64,000 bases of DNA from Taishania sp036758285 (lineage in GTDB: Bacteria; Bacteroidota; Bacteroidia; Flavobacteriales_D; Crocinitomicaceae): contig DAIOWV010000012.1 in the NCBI GenBank assembly GCA_036758285.1, forward strand, positions 1 to 64,000, written 5' to 3'. The position numbers were made by a program, and so were the translations under genes. Under the pieces are notes generated by a model, which had not been told where the DNA came from, made no database searches, and worked only from the letters and a program-made list of their open reading frames with translations. Shown here piece by piece: positions 39,297-48,187 of the stretch. How positions within the stretch are numbered: the first letter of the stretch is position 1; each line of letters opens with the position of its first letter.

Positions 39297-39455
39297 ATGA
39301 GCATTTTTGGATTAGTATTATTCTTAATTTTCGGAGGGATGGCTTTCTGGTTATTGTTATTCACATTGGGATTCATCGTTCCACTTTGGATTACTTTAGG
39401 AATTAGAGAGAAGTTGCGTCCAAAAAGAATTTTTGAAGATAAAGACGAAGAGTAA
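39297..39455 (+). CDS. Small membrane protein of unknown function
   Basis: Starting at 39297 it encodes 52 residues: MSIFGLVLFLIFGGMAFWLL and a second hydrophobic stretch ending ITLGIREK, then a charged tail RPKRIFEDKDEE. Two closely spaced membrane segments are likely. An in-frame ATG at 39246 would add a polar segment before the helix and overlap the probable promoter region, so the shorter start is preferred. A strong terminator follows, supporting a real transcript. Confidence 0.65.
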   Translation: MSIFGLVLFLIFGGMAFWLLLFTLGFIVPLWITLGIREKLRPKRIFEDKDEE

Positions 39456-39471
39456 TCTTCTTAAAACATAA

Positions 39472-39506
39472 AAAAAGCCTGACTAATTAATAGTCAGGCT
39501 TTTTTG
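39472..39506 (+). terminator. Terminator of the small membrane protein gene
   Basis: AAAAAGCCTGACTA and TAGTCAGGCTTTTT form a perfect stem with a 6-nt loop, followed by T residues, 17 bp after the stop codon. Confidence 0.88.
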
Positions 39507-39561
39507 TTGTGTAAATTTCAAAAACCTACTACAAATAGGCTTTACAATGAATTCACTCATC

Positions 39562-40074
39562 TTATTCTATAAATAAACTCTTTAAATTTGTAGCATCTTT
39601 TGGATTCATCTTTCCTGCAAGTATCAAACTCAATTCTTTTCTTCTCAAAGCACCATCAAATCGTTGGATTTCTTCTTCTGTCTCAGGGATTAATTCCGGC
39701 ACTTGAATAGGCCCTCCATTTTGATCGACTGCAACAAAAGTATATATCGCCTCATTGCTCTTTACACGTTGACCTGTCAACTGATCCTCAACAAATACAT
39801 CAACAAAAATCTCCATAGAGGATGTAAAAGCTCTAGATACTTTTGCTTCAAGTGTAACAATTGAAGCATGCTGAATCGGTTTATTAAAAGCAACATTGTT
39901 CACTGAAGCAGTTACGACAACTCTACGACAATGACGTTGAGCCGAAACACTTGCAATAACATCCATCCAAGCTAATAATTGCCCACCAAATAGATTGCCA
40001 TGCGTGTTTGTATCATTTGGGAGAACTAATTTTGTAGTAATCGATAGTGTTTCTTTTGCTGTACGTGATTTCAT
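39562..40074 (-). CDS. Acyl-CoA thioesterase (hotdog fold, YciA-like)
   Basis: A cytoplasmic hotdog-fold thioesterase of 170 residues. The core signature is LVLPNDTNTHGNLFGGQLLAW, in which the NxxGNLFGG-type loop and Asp residues shape the active site; the second half has VNNVAFNKPIQHASIVTLEA. The C-terminus (RRKELSLILAGKMNPKDA) is helical. It hydrolyses acyl-CoA of uncertain chain length. It stands alone, downstream of the lolC-like gene on the same strand. Confidence 0.9.
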   Translation of the reverse strand: MKSRTAKETLSITTKLVLPNDTNTHGNLFGGQLLAWMDVIASVSAQRHCRRVVVTASVNNVAFNKPIQHASIVTLEAKVSRAFTSSMEIFVDVFVEDQLTGQRVKSNEAIYTFVAVDQNGGPIQVPELIPETEEEIQRFDGALRRKELSLILAGKMNPKDATNLKSLFIE

Positions 40075-40116
40075 CTTTTTTTGGATATAGAAATTTTGTG
40101 TAAAAATAGTGATTAT

Positions 40117-41334
40117 TTAAGCTATAAAATTTCGTTTCATTAACATTTTTACAGGAAAGTAACTTGCAAAAAAACTTAAAGTACTAACAAGAAAAACGAT
40201 TAATAAACCATCAAATAATGTTATTACGATAGGAAAAACTTCTCCATAAGAATTTGGCATTACTAACAATCCAAATTTCAATTGAATCAAACAAACTCCG
40301 TATCCCAAAATGAGCCCAAAAACAATCCCTTTTAATGCAATTAGCAAACCTTCATAAAAGAAAATTCTAAAAATAAGTTTTGTATCTGCTCCCATACTTT
40401 TTAAAATATGAATGTCTTCTTTTTTCTCTACAAAAAGCATTGTTAATGAAGATACTAAATTAAAAGATGCTAAAATGAAAATGAAAACAAGAATTACAAT
40501 GACAATTAATCGCTCTGTTTTGCTCGTCTGAAAAATTAATTCATTCTTTTCATCGTTTGTTTTCACCTTAAAGTTTGATCCAACTTGTTTTTGAAGAACT
40601 TCTTTTATAGATTTTTTATCTTTTAAATTATTTACATCCAAATAAATAGCACTCAATTCATTTAATGAATAACCCAGTAATTCTCTTGATAATTCAATTG
40701 GGACAACCAATGTCTCAGCATTCACCTCTCGATTAAAGTTCATTCTTCCAATAACAGGAACCACTTGTGTGTGAAACGGATTCTTCCCAACACTCATTTT
40801 CATGTCTCTTTTAGGACCATAAACCACAATTGTCTCTTGTCCATATGCCTGAGGAATGTATCCTCTTAAATTGTCTAAAAGAGTAGCACCGATGATAGAT
40901 GTTGGCTCGCCATTTTCATATAAAGCAGGAAATCCGTCGACCATGTGCGAAGACATTCGTGAAATACTTAAAAAAGTAGAGTCTACCCCTATTAATTTTG
41001 CATTTGCCCACTTATCTTCATGCTTCAAAACAACTGTTTCTTCGGTAACTTTGGAGTACTGTTTTACACCAGCAGTTGAAGCCAACTTTTGAAAATCAAT
41101 TTCGTTTTCAAAAAATGTTTTTGTATTTGTTGATCGAATACTTATAGGAGAATCGAAATCAGAATATAATTTTTCAATCATCTTCTCAATCCCATTAAAT
41201 GCAGACAAAAGTATTACTAGAGCTGCAGTAATTATTGTAATGCCTACAACAGAAATTCGCGTAATAATGTTAATTACGTTTTTCTTCCTTTTAGAAGACA
41301 AATACCTCCTCGCTATATAAAAAGATACTTTAAT
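40117..41334 (-). CDS. FtsX/LolC-type ABC transporter permease (probable ATT start)
   Basis: A lipoprotein-release-type permease. Four hydrophobic helices surround a large periplasmic domain (about 60-250), and the C-terminal FtsX module contains SLTMLFVEKKEDIHILKSMG. The conserved N-terminus of this family (xFYIARRYL followed by the N-V-I-N-I-I motif) is only reached if translation starts upstream of the TTG at 41301. Reading back in frame gives IKVSFYIARRYLSSK, then the rbfA stop, with no ATG, GTG or TTG in between. The ATT at 41332-41334, 6 bp after the rbfA stop, is therefore the best start. The partner ATPase is not in the window. Confidence 0.8.
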   Translation of the reverse strand: MKVSFYIARRYLSSKRKKNVINIITRISVVGITIITAALVILLSAFNGIEKMIEKLYSDFDSPISIRSTNTKTFFENEIDFQKLASTAGVKQYSKVTEETVVLKHEDKWANAKLIGVDSTFLSISRMSSHMVDGFPALYENGEPTSIIGATLLDNLRGYIPQAYGQETIVVYGPKRDMKMSVGKNPFHTQVVPVIGRMNFNREVNAETLVVPIELSRELLGYSLNELSAIYLDVNNLKDKKSIKEVLQKQVGSNFKVKTNDEKNELIFQTSKTERLIVIVILVFIFILASFNLVSSLTMLFVEKKEDIHILKSMGADTKLIFRIFFYEGLLIALKGIVFGLILGYGVCLIQLKFGLLVMPNSYGEVFPIVITLFDGLLIVFLVSTLSFFASYFPVKMLMKRNFIA

Positions 41335-41340
41335 GTGAAA

Positions 41341-41673
41341 TTATTTCAGTAAGGTTTCGATTTCCATTGCATAATCCAAAGAATCATCTATAAAATAGAC
41401 AAAATCAGGTATTTTACGCATGTTTTTTAACCTTTTTCCTAATTCACCACGGATAGTACTTGAATGAAGATTAATAGAAGCCAACACTTCTTTTTTATCT
41501 GGGCCTGCAAAAATGCTCAAATAACAACGTGCCAATGACAAATCTGAAGTGATGCGTACTTGTGTAACAGACACCATTGCTCCTAGGCAAACTTCACGTG
41601 CATTGCGTTGAAAAAACGTAGATAATTCCTCTTGAATTACTCCCTCAATTTTATTTTGTCTAATTGATGCCAT
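41341..41673 (-). CDS. rbfA: Ribosome-binding factor A
   Basis: RbfA helps mature the 30S subunit and its 16S rRNA 5' end. From the ATG at 41673 it has 110 residues with the family pattern: MASIRQNKIEGVIQEELSTF, a KH-like core containing VSVTQVRITSDLSLARCYLS, and RIPDF-type end (MRKIPDFVYFIDDS). The frame extends to an ATG at 41700, but that lies upstream of the promoter element. It is followed directly by the lolC-like gene. Confidence 0.93.
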   Translation of the reverse strand: MASIRQNKIEGVIQEELSTFFQRNAREVCLGAMVSVTQVRITSDLSLARCYLSIFAGPDKKEVLASINLHSSTIRGELGKRLKNMRKIPDFVYFIDDSLDYAMEIETLLK

Positions 41674-41677
41674 GCTA

Positions 41678-41685
41678 CAAAGGTA
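41678..41685 (-). promoter_or_regulatory. -7 promoter element of rbfA, almost touching the start codon
   Basis: The minus strand reads TACCTTTG, and the ATG begins 5 bp after the box. The transcript would begin at or within a few bases of the start codon. Confidence 0.55.
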
Positions 41686-41769
41686 ATTTAATAACTGCAA
41701 ATAGTTGCAAAATTTTCAAACACGTTTTAGAAAACTATGATTCAATTTAATTACTATCTAAAATTGCCT

Positions 41770-41777
41770 TATTTTTG
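41770..41777 (+). promoter_or_regulatory. -7 promoter element of the DUF2480 gene
   Basis: TATTTTTG matches TAnnTTTG, 22 bp before the ATG at 41799. Confidence 0.55.
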
Positions 41778-41798
41778 TAATCGATTCAAGCGTGTAAC

Positions 41799-42314
41799 AT
41801 GGAAGAAATTATAAACAAAGTAAAAAATAGTGGTTTATTACAAAAAGATTTAGCTGAATACAAACCTAAAACACCATTTTACGAAATTGATATTGCCGAA
41901 CAATTATGGCAAGGATTAATTCTAAAAGAAAAAGATTATAGAGTTTGGCTAAAAGATAATGATTGGTCCAAATACGATAATGGTGCTGTTTGGATTCATT
42001 GTAGTTCTGATGCAATCGTTCCTGCATGGGCATTTATGTTAATTGTTTCCAAATTAACTGAACGAAATATACCTTCAATCGTTGGTAGTAAAATCGATTT
42101 GGAAAAGATGTTAATCAAAAAAGCAATTGAAAAAGAAGATTTAAGTAATTATCAAGATGCTATGATGATTGTGAAAGGTTGCTCTGATATACATTCGATT
42201 GAATATGCAATGTCAGAATTTGTTGCTCACTTTCAAAAAGCAGCAAAATCAATTATGTTTGGAGAACCTTGTTCAACTGTACCTGTATATAAAAGGAGTA
42301 AAACAAAAGACTAA
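41799..42314 (+). CDS. DUF2480 family protein
   Basis: A 171-residue cytoplasmic protein found mainly in Bacteroidota. Recognisable segments are FYEIDIAEQLWQGLILKEKD near the N-terminus, WIHCSSDAIVPAWAFMLI in the middle and IVKGCSDIHSIEYAMSEF toward the C-terminus, with conserved Cys, Asp and Trp that hint at an enzyme or metal site. The role is unknown; the context with a K+ channel is not informative. The channel gene begins 2 bp after its stop. Confidence 0.85.
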   Translation: MEEIINKVKNSGLLQKDLAEYKPKTPFYEIDIAEQLWQGLILKEKDYRVWLKDNDWSKYDNGAVWIHCSSDAIVPAWAFMLIVSKLTERNIPSIVGSKIDLEKMLIKKAIEKEDLSNYQDAMMIVKGCSDIHSIEYAMSEFVAHFQKAAKSIMFGEPCSTVPVYKRSKTKD

Positions 42315-42316
42315 TA

Positions 42317-43165
42317 ATGTCTACTACTAAACCAACACCACAACAAAAAAAAGAAGCTAGGCAAGCATTTAAAAAAGAAATGCATTGCATCATGTTTGAG
42401 GCTTCAACTCCTGCTGGTAAGAAGTTTGATTTATACCTAATGGGGCTCATTATATTCTCACTTTTGATTTTAATGATTGAAAGTTTACCTACTTTATCCC
42501 CCACAACTAGGCTTATATTTTATATTCTAGAATGGATACTGTCAGTGATATTTTTAGCAGAATATTTAATGAGAATCTATATTTCTAGTAAACCATTAAA
42601 ATACATACTTAGTCCTTTGGGCATTGTTGATTTAATCTCCGTTTCCCCTATTCTATTATTAGCGTTTACAGATTATTTTCATTATCTGAGAATCATTCGC
42701 CTTGTTCGATTAATTCGAATATTTAAAATATTCAAAATCAATAAATTCACAAAAGAAGCCTATTCTCTTTATCATTCGTTAGTTGCAAGCATTTACAAAA
42801 TTTCTGTTTTTATGTTCTTTGTGGTTATGCTTTCAATAATAATGGGTGGGTTGATGTTTATTTTTGAAGGAGGAAAAAGTGGTGGTTTTGATTCTATTCC
42901 CGAAAGTATTTATTGGGCAATTGTAACAATCACAACTGTTGGTTTTGGAGACATTACACCTGTAACGGATGTTGGAAAATTTTTAGCTTCAATTATGATG
43001 CTTCTCGGTTATGCAATTATCGCTGTTCCAACTGGAATCGTATCTGTAGAAATGTTTAGACAGCGTGAAAAGGAGGTGAAACAAAAAACAACAAACTGTT
43101 CTAATTGTTCAGCAGAGAATGATTCAAATGCTTTATTTTGCAATCAATGTGGTAATAAAATGTAG
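42317..43165 (+). CDS. Voltage-gated potassium channel-like ion transporter with C-terminal zinc ribbon
   Basis: A six-helix Kv-type channel subunit of 282 residues. S4 has positive residues at every third position (RIIRLVRLIRIFKIFK). The pore loop carries the selectivity filter TVGFGD between S5 and S6, and S6 is GYAIIAVPTGIVSVEM. After S6 comes a short tail with NCSNCSAENDSNALFCNQCG, a two-CxxC zinc ribbon. K+ selectivity follows from the filter; gating by voltage is inferred. Co-transcribed with DUF2480. Confidence 0.9.
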   Translation: MSTTKPTPQQKKEARQAFKKEMHCIMFEASTPAGKKFDLYLMGLIIFSLLILMIESLPTLSPTTRLIFYILEWILSVIFLAEYLMRIYISSKPLKYILSPLGIVDLISVSPILLLAFTDYFHYLRIIRLVRLIRIFKIFKINKFTKEAYSLYHSLVASIYKISVFMFFVVMLSIIMGGLMFIFEGGKSGGFDSIPESIYWAIVTITTVGFGDITPVTDVGKFLASIMMLLGYAIIAVPTGIVSVEMFRQREKEVKQKTTNCSNCSAENDSNALFCNQCGNKM

Positions 43166-43170
43166 AAATT

Positions 43171-43926
43171 TTATAGCCCAAATACAACACCAAAGTTTGA
43201 ACCTATTGCAGTTCCCCTATGTATAAAGGCATTGGTTTTCAAATAACTAGAAGTTAATTGATGTCTGTATTCAAACTGAACAAATACTCCAAATTTTGGA
43301 GACAGATTATACTGAAAACCTAAATTTGCAACAGCAGAAACCCCAAAGTTATTCATCCCATTAATTGTTTTGGTATTCACAATACTTTCAACATTGTTGC
43401 TGTTTTTAAAGATTTCATCCTTTGAAAATTTCATTTGCATCTGTGGAATTACCCCAACTCCTGCTTGCAATCGCAACTTATTAATATCATGTTTAAAATA
43501 TAATTTTATTGGCACTCCAATCCACGAATATTTTGAAGTATAAGTATGACTGGTATCTGTTGCTGAAAATGCATATTTTTCACCGTTTCTTAGGAAAGAT
43601 AATCCTGACTCCCACATTAAGTGTTTGGAAATGTCTGTTGAAAAACCTAAATGAAAAGCCCATGCAGTATAACTTGTTTCATCTGCTCGTACACCTAAAC
43701 TTTCTGCAAATAATTCATTTTTATTTGGTTCTAAAGTTCTAAATGTATTTGAAACACCTGTTCCCAAATAAACCCTTGTTTCACTTGGTTTTACCTCTCC
43801 ATCAATAGTCTTTTTAACCGGCTTTTCTTTTTTTATTTCAGGCTGATTTCCACCAACTTGAATTTGTCCAAACCCAAAAGATGTTAAAATATTAATAAAA
43901 AAAATTACTATTAAAAAACGTTTCAT
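43171..43926 (-). CDS. Outer membrane beta-barrel protein (PorT-like)
   Basis: A 251-residue exported protein with signal MKRFLIVIFFINILTSFGFG and a mature part of alternating polar and hydrophobic residues, ending in a short strand (GSNFGVVFGL) as in small outer membrane barrels. Strands such as KYSWIGVPIKLYFKHDINKL and GVFVQFEYRHQ support a barrel. No specific function can be assigned. It faces the K+ channel gene tail to tail with a 5-bp gap. Confidence 0.75.
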   Translation of the reverse strand: MKRFLIVIFFINILTSFGFGQIQVGGNQPEIKKEKPVKKTIDGEVKPSETRVYLGTGVSNTFRTLEPNKNELFAESLGVRADETSYTAWAFHLGFSTDISKHLMWESGLSFLRNGEKYAFSATDTSHTYTSKYSWIGVPIKLYFKHDINKLRLQAGVGVIPQMQMKFSKDEIFKNSNNVESIVNTKTINGMNNFGVSAVANLGFQYNLSPKFGVFVQFEYRHQLTSSYLKTNAFIHRGTAIGSNFGVVFGL

Positions 43927-43953
43927 TAAATTCTATATATTCACATTGATTTT

Positions 43954-43961
43954 CAAAAATA
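43954..43961 (-). promoter_or_regulatory. -7 promoter element of the beta-barrel gene
   Basis: The minus strand reads TATTTTTG, matching TAnnTTTG, 28 bp before the ATG at 43926. Confidence 0.5.
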
Positions 43962-43979
43962 TAAAAAAAAATACCAACT

Positions 43980-46874
43980 ATGGAATCTAAATCTAAAAAA
44001 AAGAAAAGCTTGTTAAGGAGAATTTTAACATGGACAGGTATTACTTTTTTGGTCCTAATCATAAGTATCATATTAATTCCAATTTTTTTTAAGGATAAAA
44101 TAAAAGATTTAGTTATCAAAGAGGTAAATAAAACACTAATGGCGGAGCTTGAGTTAGATGATTTTGATTTAACTTTTTTAAGCACATTCCCAAATCTCTC
44201 TATTCAACTAGATGGAACCAGATTAAAAGGTGTAGGTGAATTTAAAGATGTAACATTAGCTGACATAAAAACTTTCCGAGCTGATATTGGTTTGTGGGAT
44301 GTAATTAAAGGTGACGCAATTTCCATTAATGCAATCTACTTGAATGAGCCAAAGATAGATGTACGTGTGTTACATGATGGTACAGCAAACTATGACATTG
44401 TCAAACCAGATTCTCTAAAAACTGAGGAAGAAGTTAGTGAGCCATCAAATTTTGCACTTAAATTAAAAAAATATGAAATTGAAAATGGTCAAGTAAGATA
44501 CGATGATAAAGCAGGAGGTTTGTATGCTAAGATTGTCAACTTAAACCACGAAGGAAAAGGTGACTTAACTGCAGATGTTATTGATTTTGAAACAAAAACG
44601 ACTACAGACGAACTTTCTTTTGAAATGGATGGATTAACTTACTTGTCAAAAGTAAAAACAGATATCATTGCAAATTTATTAATGGAATTTACTGAAAAAA
44701 CTTCAAAATTCACTCTTAAAGAAAACTCATTTCAGTTAAATGCTTTAAAATTTGGAATTGACGGTTTTTATGAAATGTTAGAGAAAAATGATAACATGGA
44801 TTTGAAATTAAAAGCTGATAAAGCAACCTTCAAAGAATTTATCTCATTAATTCCTGCATTTTATCAAACTGGTTATGAAAGTATGCTTGCATCTGGATCT
44901 CTTTCGTTAAACGCAACTGTAAAAGGAATTTTAGACGATGTAAATATGCCTGGGTGGGATGCTGGAATTAAAGTGTCAAACGCTTCTATAAAATATCCTG
45001 ATTTACCTGGAAAAATTGAAAACATTGCAATTGTTGCAGGTTCAAAATTTGAAGGTGGTAGTAATCTTGATAAAATGACTGTTGATGTAGATAAATTTCA
45101 TGCAGATTTTGTTGGAAATGTACTTGATGCTACTTTAAAAATGAGAAATGTTATGTCCGATCCTGCTTTAAAGTCAACAATTTTAGCAAAAGTAGATTTA
45201 GCAACTTTAGGTAAAGTTATTCCACTTGCTGAAGGTGAAAAATATTCGGGTAAATTAGATGCTGACATAAGTCTGGATGGGAAAATGAGCCATATTGAAA
45301 AAGAACAATATGAATCTTTCAAAGCTTTAGGAACGCTCAATTTAAAAGACTTCAATTACTTATCACCTGAATTATCTCAGGAAGTAGAAGTAAAAGAAAT
45401 GTTATTCAAATTTACTCCGCAAAATCTTGCTTTGGAAAAATTAGAAGCTAAAACTGGTAATTCTGATTTTGCGATGAATGGAACAATTGACAATTACATG
45501 GCTTATGTTTTTAGGGATGAATTATTAAAAGGTAAGTTTACATTCAATAGTAATTACCTGGATTTGGATCAATTAATGAACATAATGCCAACTACTGAGG
45601 CTACAGCAACTCCAGAGAATACAACAACATCTACTACTGAAGAAGGTGTAGAAATTCCAGGAAATATTGACTTTACTTTAAATACAAAAATCAATAAAGT
45701 AAAGTTCAATGGAATGAATGCTGATGACATTAATGGAATGGTTACTTTGAAGGATAAGATTGCAACACTACATAATTTAAATTTAAATGCCATGGGTGGA
45801 AACGTTGGTTTGACAGGAAGTTACAACACTCAAAATCCTGCTAAACCAAAAGCATCTTTTGGTTATAAATTAAACGAACTAGACATTCAACAATTGGTAT
45901 CCAATTTTGTAACAGTTGAAAAATTAGCTCCAATTGCAAAGCATTTGAAAGGAAAAATAACATCAAACTTCAACCTTTCAACAGATTTAACATCGAACTT
46001 GGATCCTATTCTTTCTTCAATCAATGGTTTAGGAGATCTATTAAGTTCTTCTGTTCAAATTTCTGGTTTTAAAGCTTTTGATAAATTATCAGAAGTAACA
46101 AGATTAGATAATTTGAACAATCAAACGATTAAAAACATCAAAACAAAATTCAAATTAGAAGATGGTAAATTAGCTTTCAATCCTTTTGATGTTGTTTTAG
46201 GAGGTATTAAAACAAATGTTTCTGGTTTCACAAGTCTAGATCAATCAATTGATTATGCACTAAAAATGAACATACCAAAAGAAAAAATACCAAAAGAAAT
46301 GGTGAAAATCGTTGAACAAGCAGCTGCAAAAGTTAATTCATTAGCACCTAAATTAAACTTGAATGTTATACCTAACGAACTTCCAATCAATGTGAAAATG
46401 CTTGGAACAGTAACGGATCCAAAAGTTTCTACAGACTTTAAAGAGAAATTAATGGAAGCATCTGGAAATATGAAAGATGCATTGGTTAACACAGCTAAAG
46501 AAAAAGTTAATGAGGTTGTTGATAAAGCAAAAGATTCTTTAAAAACAGTTGTAAATAACGCTGTTGACAAAGGAAAAGAAGAAGTCGAAAAGAAAAAACA
46601 AGAACTATTAAATGCAGCACAAAAACAAGCTGACAATATTAAAGTAGAAGGTAAAAAAGCTGGTGACAAAATACGTGCTGAAGCAGATAAAGGTTATGAT
46701 CAAGCAGTTGAGGCAGCAGGATCGAATCCTTTGAAGAAAAAAGCCGCTGAAGTTGCTGCTAAAAAAATTAAAGACGAAGCATATAAAAAAGCAACTCAAA
46801 CAGAAGAAGAAGCAAATAAACGAGCTGATGGCGTAATGACGAAAGCAAGAGAAGAAGCTGATAAATTAAAATAA
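43980..46874 (+). CDS. AsmA-like protein with long coiled-coil C-terminal tail
   Basis: A 964-residue envelope protein. One membrane helix (about 14-36, LTWTGITFLVLIISIILIPI) anchors it, then a long beta-rich AsmA/DUF748-like region runs to about residue 820. The last ~130 residues change character completely to Lys/Glu/Ala-rich helix (DKAKDSLKTVV, EEVEKKKQELLNAAQKQADN), likely an extended coiled coil. AsmA-like proteins are implicated in moving lipid between membranes or in outer membrane homeostasis; here that is family inference. It has its own terminator. Confidence 0.88.
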   Translation: MESKSKKKKSLLRRILTWTGITFLVLIISIILIPIFFKDKIKDLVIKEVNKTLMAELELDDFDLTFLSTFPNLSIQLDGTRLKGVGEFKDVTLADIKTFRADIGLWDVIKGDAISINAIYLNEPKIDVRVLHDGTANYDIVKPDSLKTEEEVSEPSNFALKLKKYEIENGQVRYDDKAGGLYAKIVNLNHEGKGDLTADVIDFETKTTTDELSFEMDGLTYLSKVKTDIIANLLMEFTEKTSKFTLKENSFQLNALKFGIDGFYEMLEKNDNMDLKLKADKATFKEFISLIPAFYQTGYESMLASGSLSLNATVKGILDDVNMPGWDAGIKVSNASIKYPDLPGKIENIAIVAGSKFEGGSNLDKMTVDVDKFHADFVGNVLDATLKMRNVMSDPALKSTILAKVDLATLGKVIPLAEGEKYSGKLDADISLDGKMSHIEKEQYESFKALGTLNLKDFNYLSPELSQEVEVKEMLFKFTPQNLALEKLEAKTGNSDFAMNGTIDNYMAYVFRDELLKGKFTFNSNYLDLDQLMNIMPTTEATATPENTTTSTTEEGVEIPGNIDFTLNTKINKVKFNGMNADDINGMVTLKDKIATLHNLNLNAMGGNVGLTGSYNTQNPAKPKASFGYKLNELDIQQLVSNFVTVEKLAPIAKHLKGKITSNFNLSTDLTSNLDPILSSINGLGDLLSSSVQISGFKAFDKLSEVTRLDNLNNQTIKNIKTKFKLEDGKLAFNPFDVVLGGIKTNVSGFTSLDQSIDYALKMNIPKEKIPKEMVKIVEQAAAKVNSLAPKLNLNVIPNELPINVKMLGTVTDPKVSTDFKEKLMEASGNMKDALVNTAKEKVNEVVDKAKDSLKTVVNNAVDKGKEEVEKKKQELLNAAQKQADNIKVEGKKAGDKIRAEADKGYDQAVEAAGSNPLKKKAAEVAAKKIKDEAYKKATQTEEEANKRADGVMTKAREEADKLK

Positions 46875-46883
46875 TTTGAAATC

Positions 46884-46925
46884 AATACAATAAAAGCGAA
46901 GAACACCTTCGCTTTTATTGTATTT
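46884..46925 (+). terminator. Terminator of the AsmA-like gene
   Basis: An 18-bp perfect stem (AATACAATAAAAGCGAAG and its complement) with a 5-nt loop, 10 bp after the stop codon. Confidence 0.85.
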
Positions 46926-46970
46926 ACGCAATCAAAACAAAAAATTATTCAAATAAGTTAAATCCTTACT

Positions 46971-46978
46971 TATTTTTG
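46971..46978 (+). promoter_or_regulatory. -7 promoter element of pdxA
   Basis: TATTTTTG matches TAnnTTTG, 22 bp before the pdxA ATG. Confidence 0.6.
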
Positions 46979-47000
46979 TAACAAAAAGGAATCCTGTTAA

Positions 47001-48081
47001 ATGGAAAAAGAGAAAGATAAAGAGGTAGGAAGAGATTATACTGTAAGAGTTGGAATATCGATTGGTGATGTGAATGGAATCGGTCCAGAAGTCATCATTA
47101 AAGCATTGAGTGATAATAGAATATTACTCGATTGTACACCAATAATTTACGCATCTAACAAAGTTGTTTCGTATCATAAAAACTTAACTGAATCGGTTAA
47201 ATCAGCTGCGAATGCTATAAATAAAAAAGTAAACGTTGTAAATCTTTGGGAAGAGGAAGTAAAATATGACCTTGGAAAAGCAACTCAACAAGGTGGATCA
47301 TATGCTTTTAAATCGTTAGAAGCTGCCACTCAAGATTTAACAACTGGTAAAATTGATGTTTTAGTTACAGCACCTATTTCTAAAGAAGCGATGGGAATGT
47401 CTGGTTTTAAATTCCCTGGTCACACAGAATATTTAGCAAGTTTAGCTGGTGAAAAAGAAGCTTTAATGTTGATGGTAGCTGGTGATTTAAGAGTGGCTTT
47501 AGCTACAACTCATATCCCTTTAAAAGACGTAAGCACTTCGCTTAACAAAGAAAAAATTGTTGAAAAAATCGCAGCGTTGGATAAAAGTCTTCGAAAAGAT
47601 TTCGGTTTACAAAAACCTAAAATTGCTGTCTTTGGTTTAAATCCACATGCTGGCGATGATGGGTATATGGGTACAGAAGAAAATACAATCATTATTCCTN
47701 NNNNNNNNNGAAGCAAACTCAAAAGGACATTTGGCGTTCGGCCCCTTCCCTGCCGATGGTTTTTTTGGTTCAAGTGCTCGTCAACAATACGATGCCGTTT
47801 TGGCGATGTATCACGACCAAGGATTAACAGCATTTAAAGCATTAGCTTTTGAAGATGGAGTTAATTTCACAGCAGGTTTACCAATTGTAAGGACATCACC
47901 AGATCATGGAACTGCTTTTGATATAGTTGGACAAAATAAAGCTTCTGAAGCATCTATTCGAAGTGCTATTTATTTGGCTATGGATGTATTTAGAAATAAC
48001 AAACAGTACAAAGAAATTTTTTCAAATCCATTGCCATTTACTCCTGAAGAAAAGAAAAAAGGTAAATACAGAGATGAGTAA
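47001..48081 (+). CDS. pdxA: 4-hydroxythreonine-4-phosphate dehydrogenase, interrupted by an assembly gap
   Basis: PdxA oxidises 4-phosphohydroxy-L-threonine in pyridoxal phosphate synthesis, in the cytoplasm. The first part (to 47699) carries VGISIGDVNGIGPEVI and FPGHTEYLASLAG with a metal-binding His; the part after the gap carries GPFPADGFFGSSARQQYDAV, AMYHDQGLTAFKAL and RTSPDHGTAFDIVG. Joining NPHAGDD...IIIP to EANSKGHLAF needs about three residues, that is nine bases, but ten N are printed, so the apparent frameshift is a gap-length error. Both halves together give the normal length of about 360 residues. Confidence 0.93.
47700..47709. other. Assembly gap (10 N) inside pdxA
   Basis: Homologues have about three residues at this point, so nine bases are expected. 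One N too many produces the frame break. Confidence 0.93.
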
Positions 48082-48130
48082 TAAGATAAGAAAATAATTT
48101 AAGCTTAACACTTGAAAAGTAAGTTTAAAC

Positions 48131-48138
48131 TAATTTTG
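48131..48138 (+). promoter_or_regulatory. -7 promoter element of the endonuclease/phosphatase-fold gene
   Basis: TAATTTTG matches TAnnTTTG, about 50 bp before the ATG at 48188. Confidence 0.45.
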
Positions 48139-48187
48139 TCATAGTTTTTGTTATCATTAATTGAACGAATATTTTAATTTAAGAAAA

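Noticed and set aside
43892..44185. 97-codon minus-strand ORF over the AsmA gene start
   Set aside because: Low-complexity antisense shadow of the strongly supported AsmA-like gene.
47001..48081. pdxA pseudogene by frameshift
   Set aside because: The frame change coincides exactly with the N-run, so gap length is the simpler cause.
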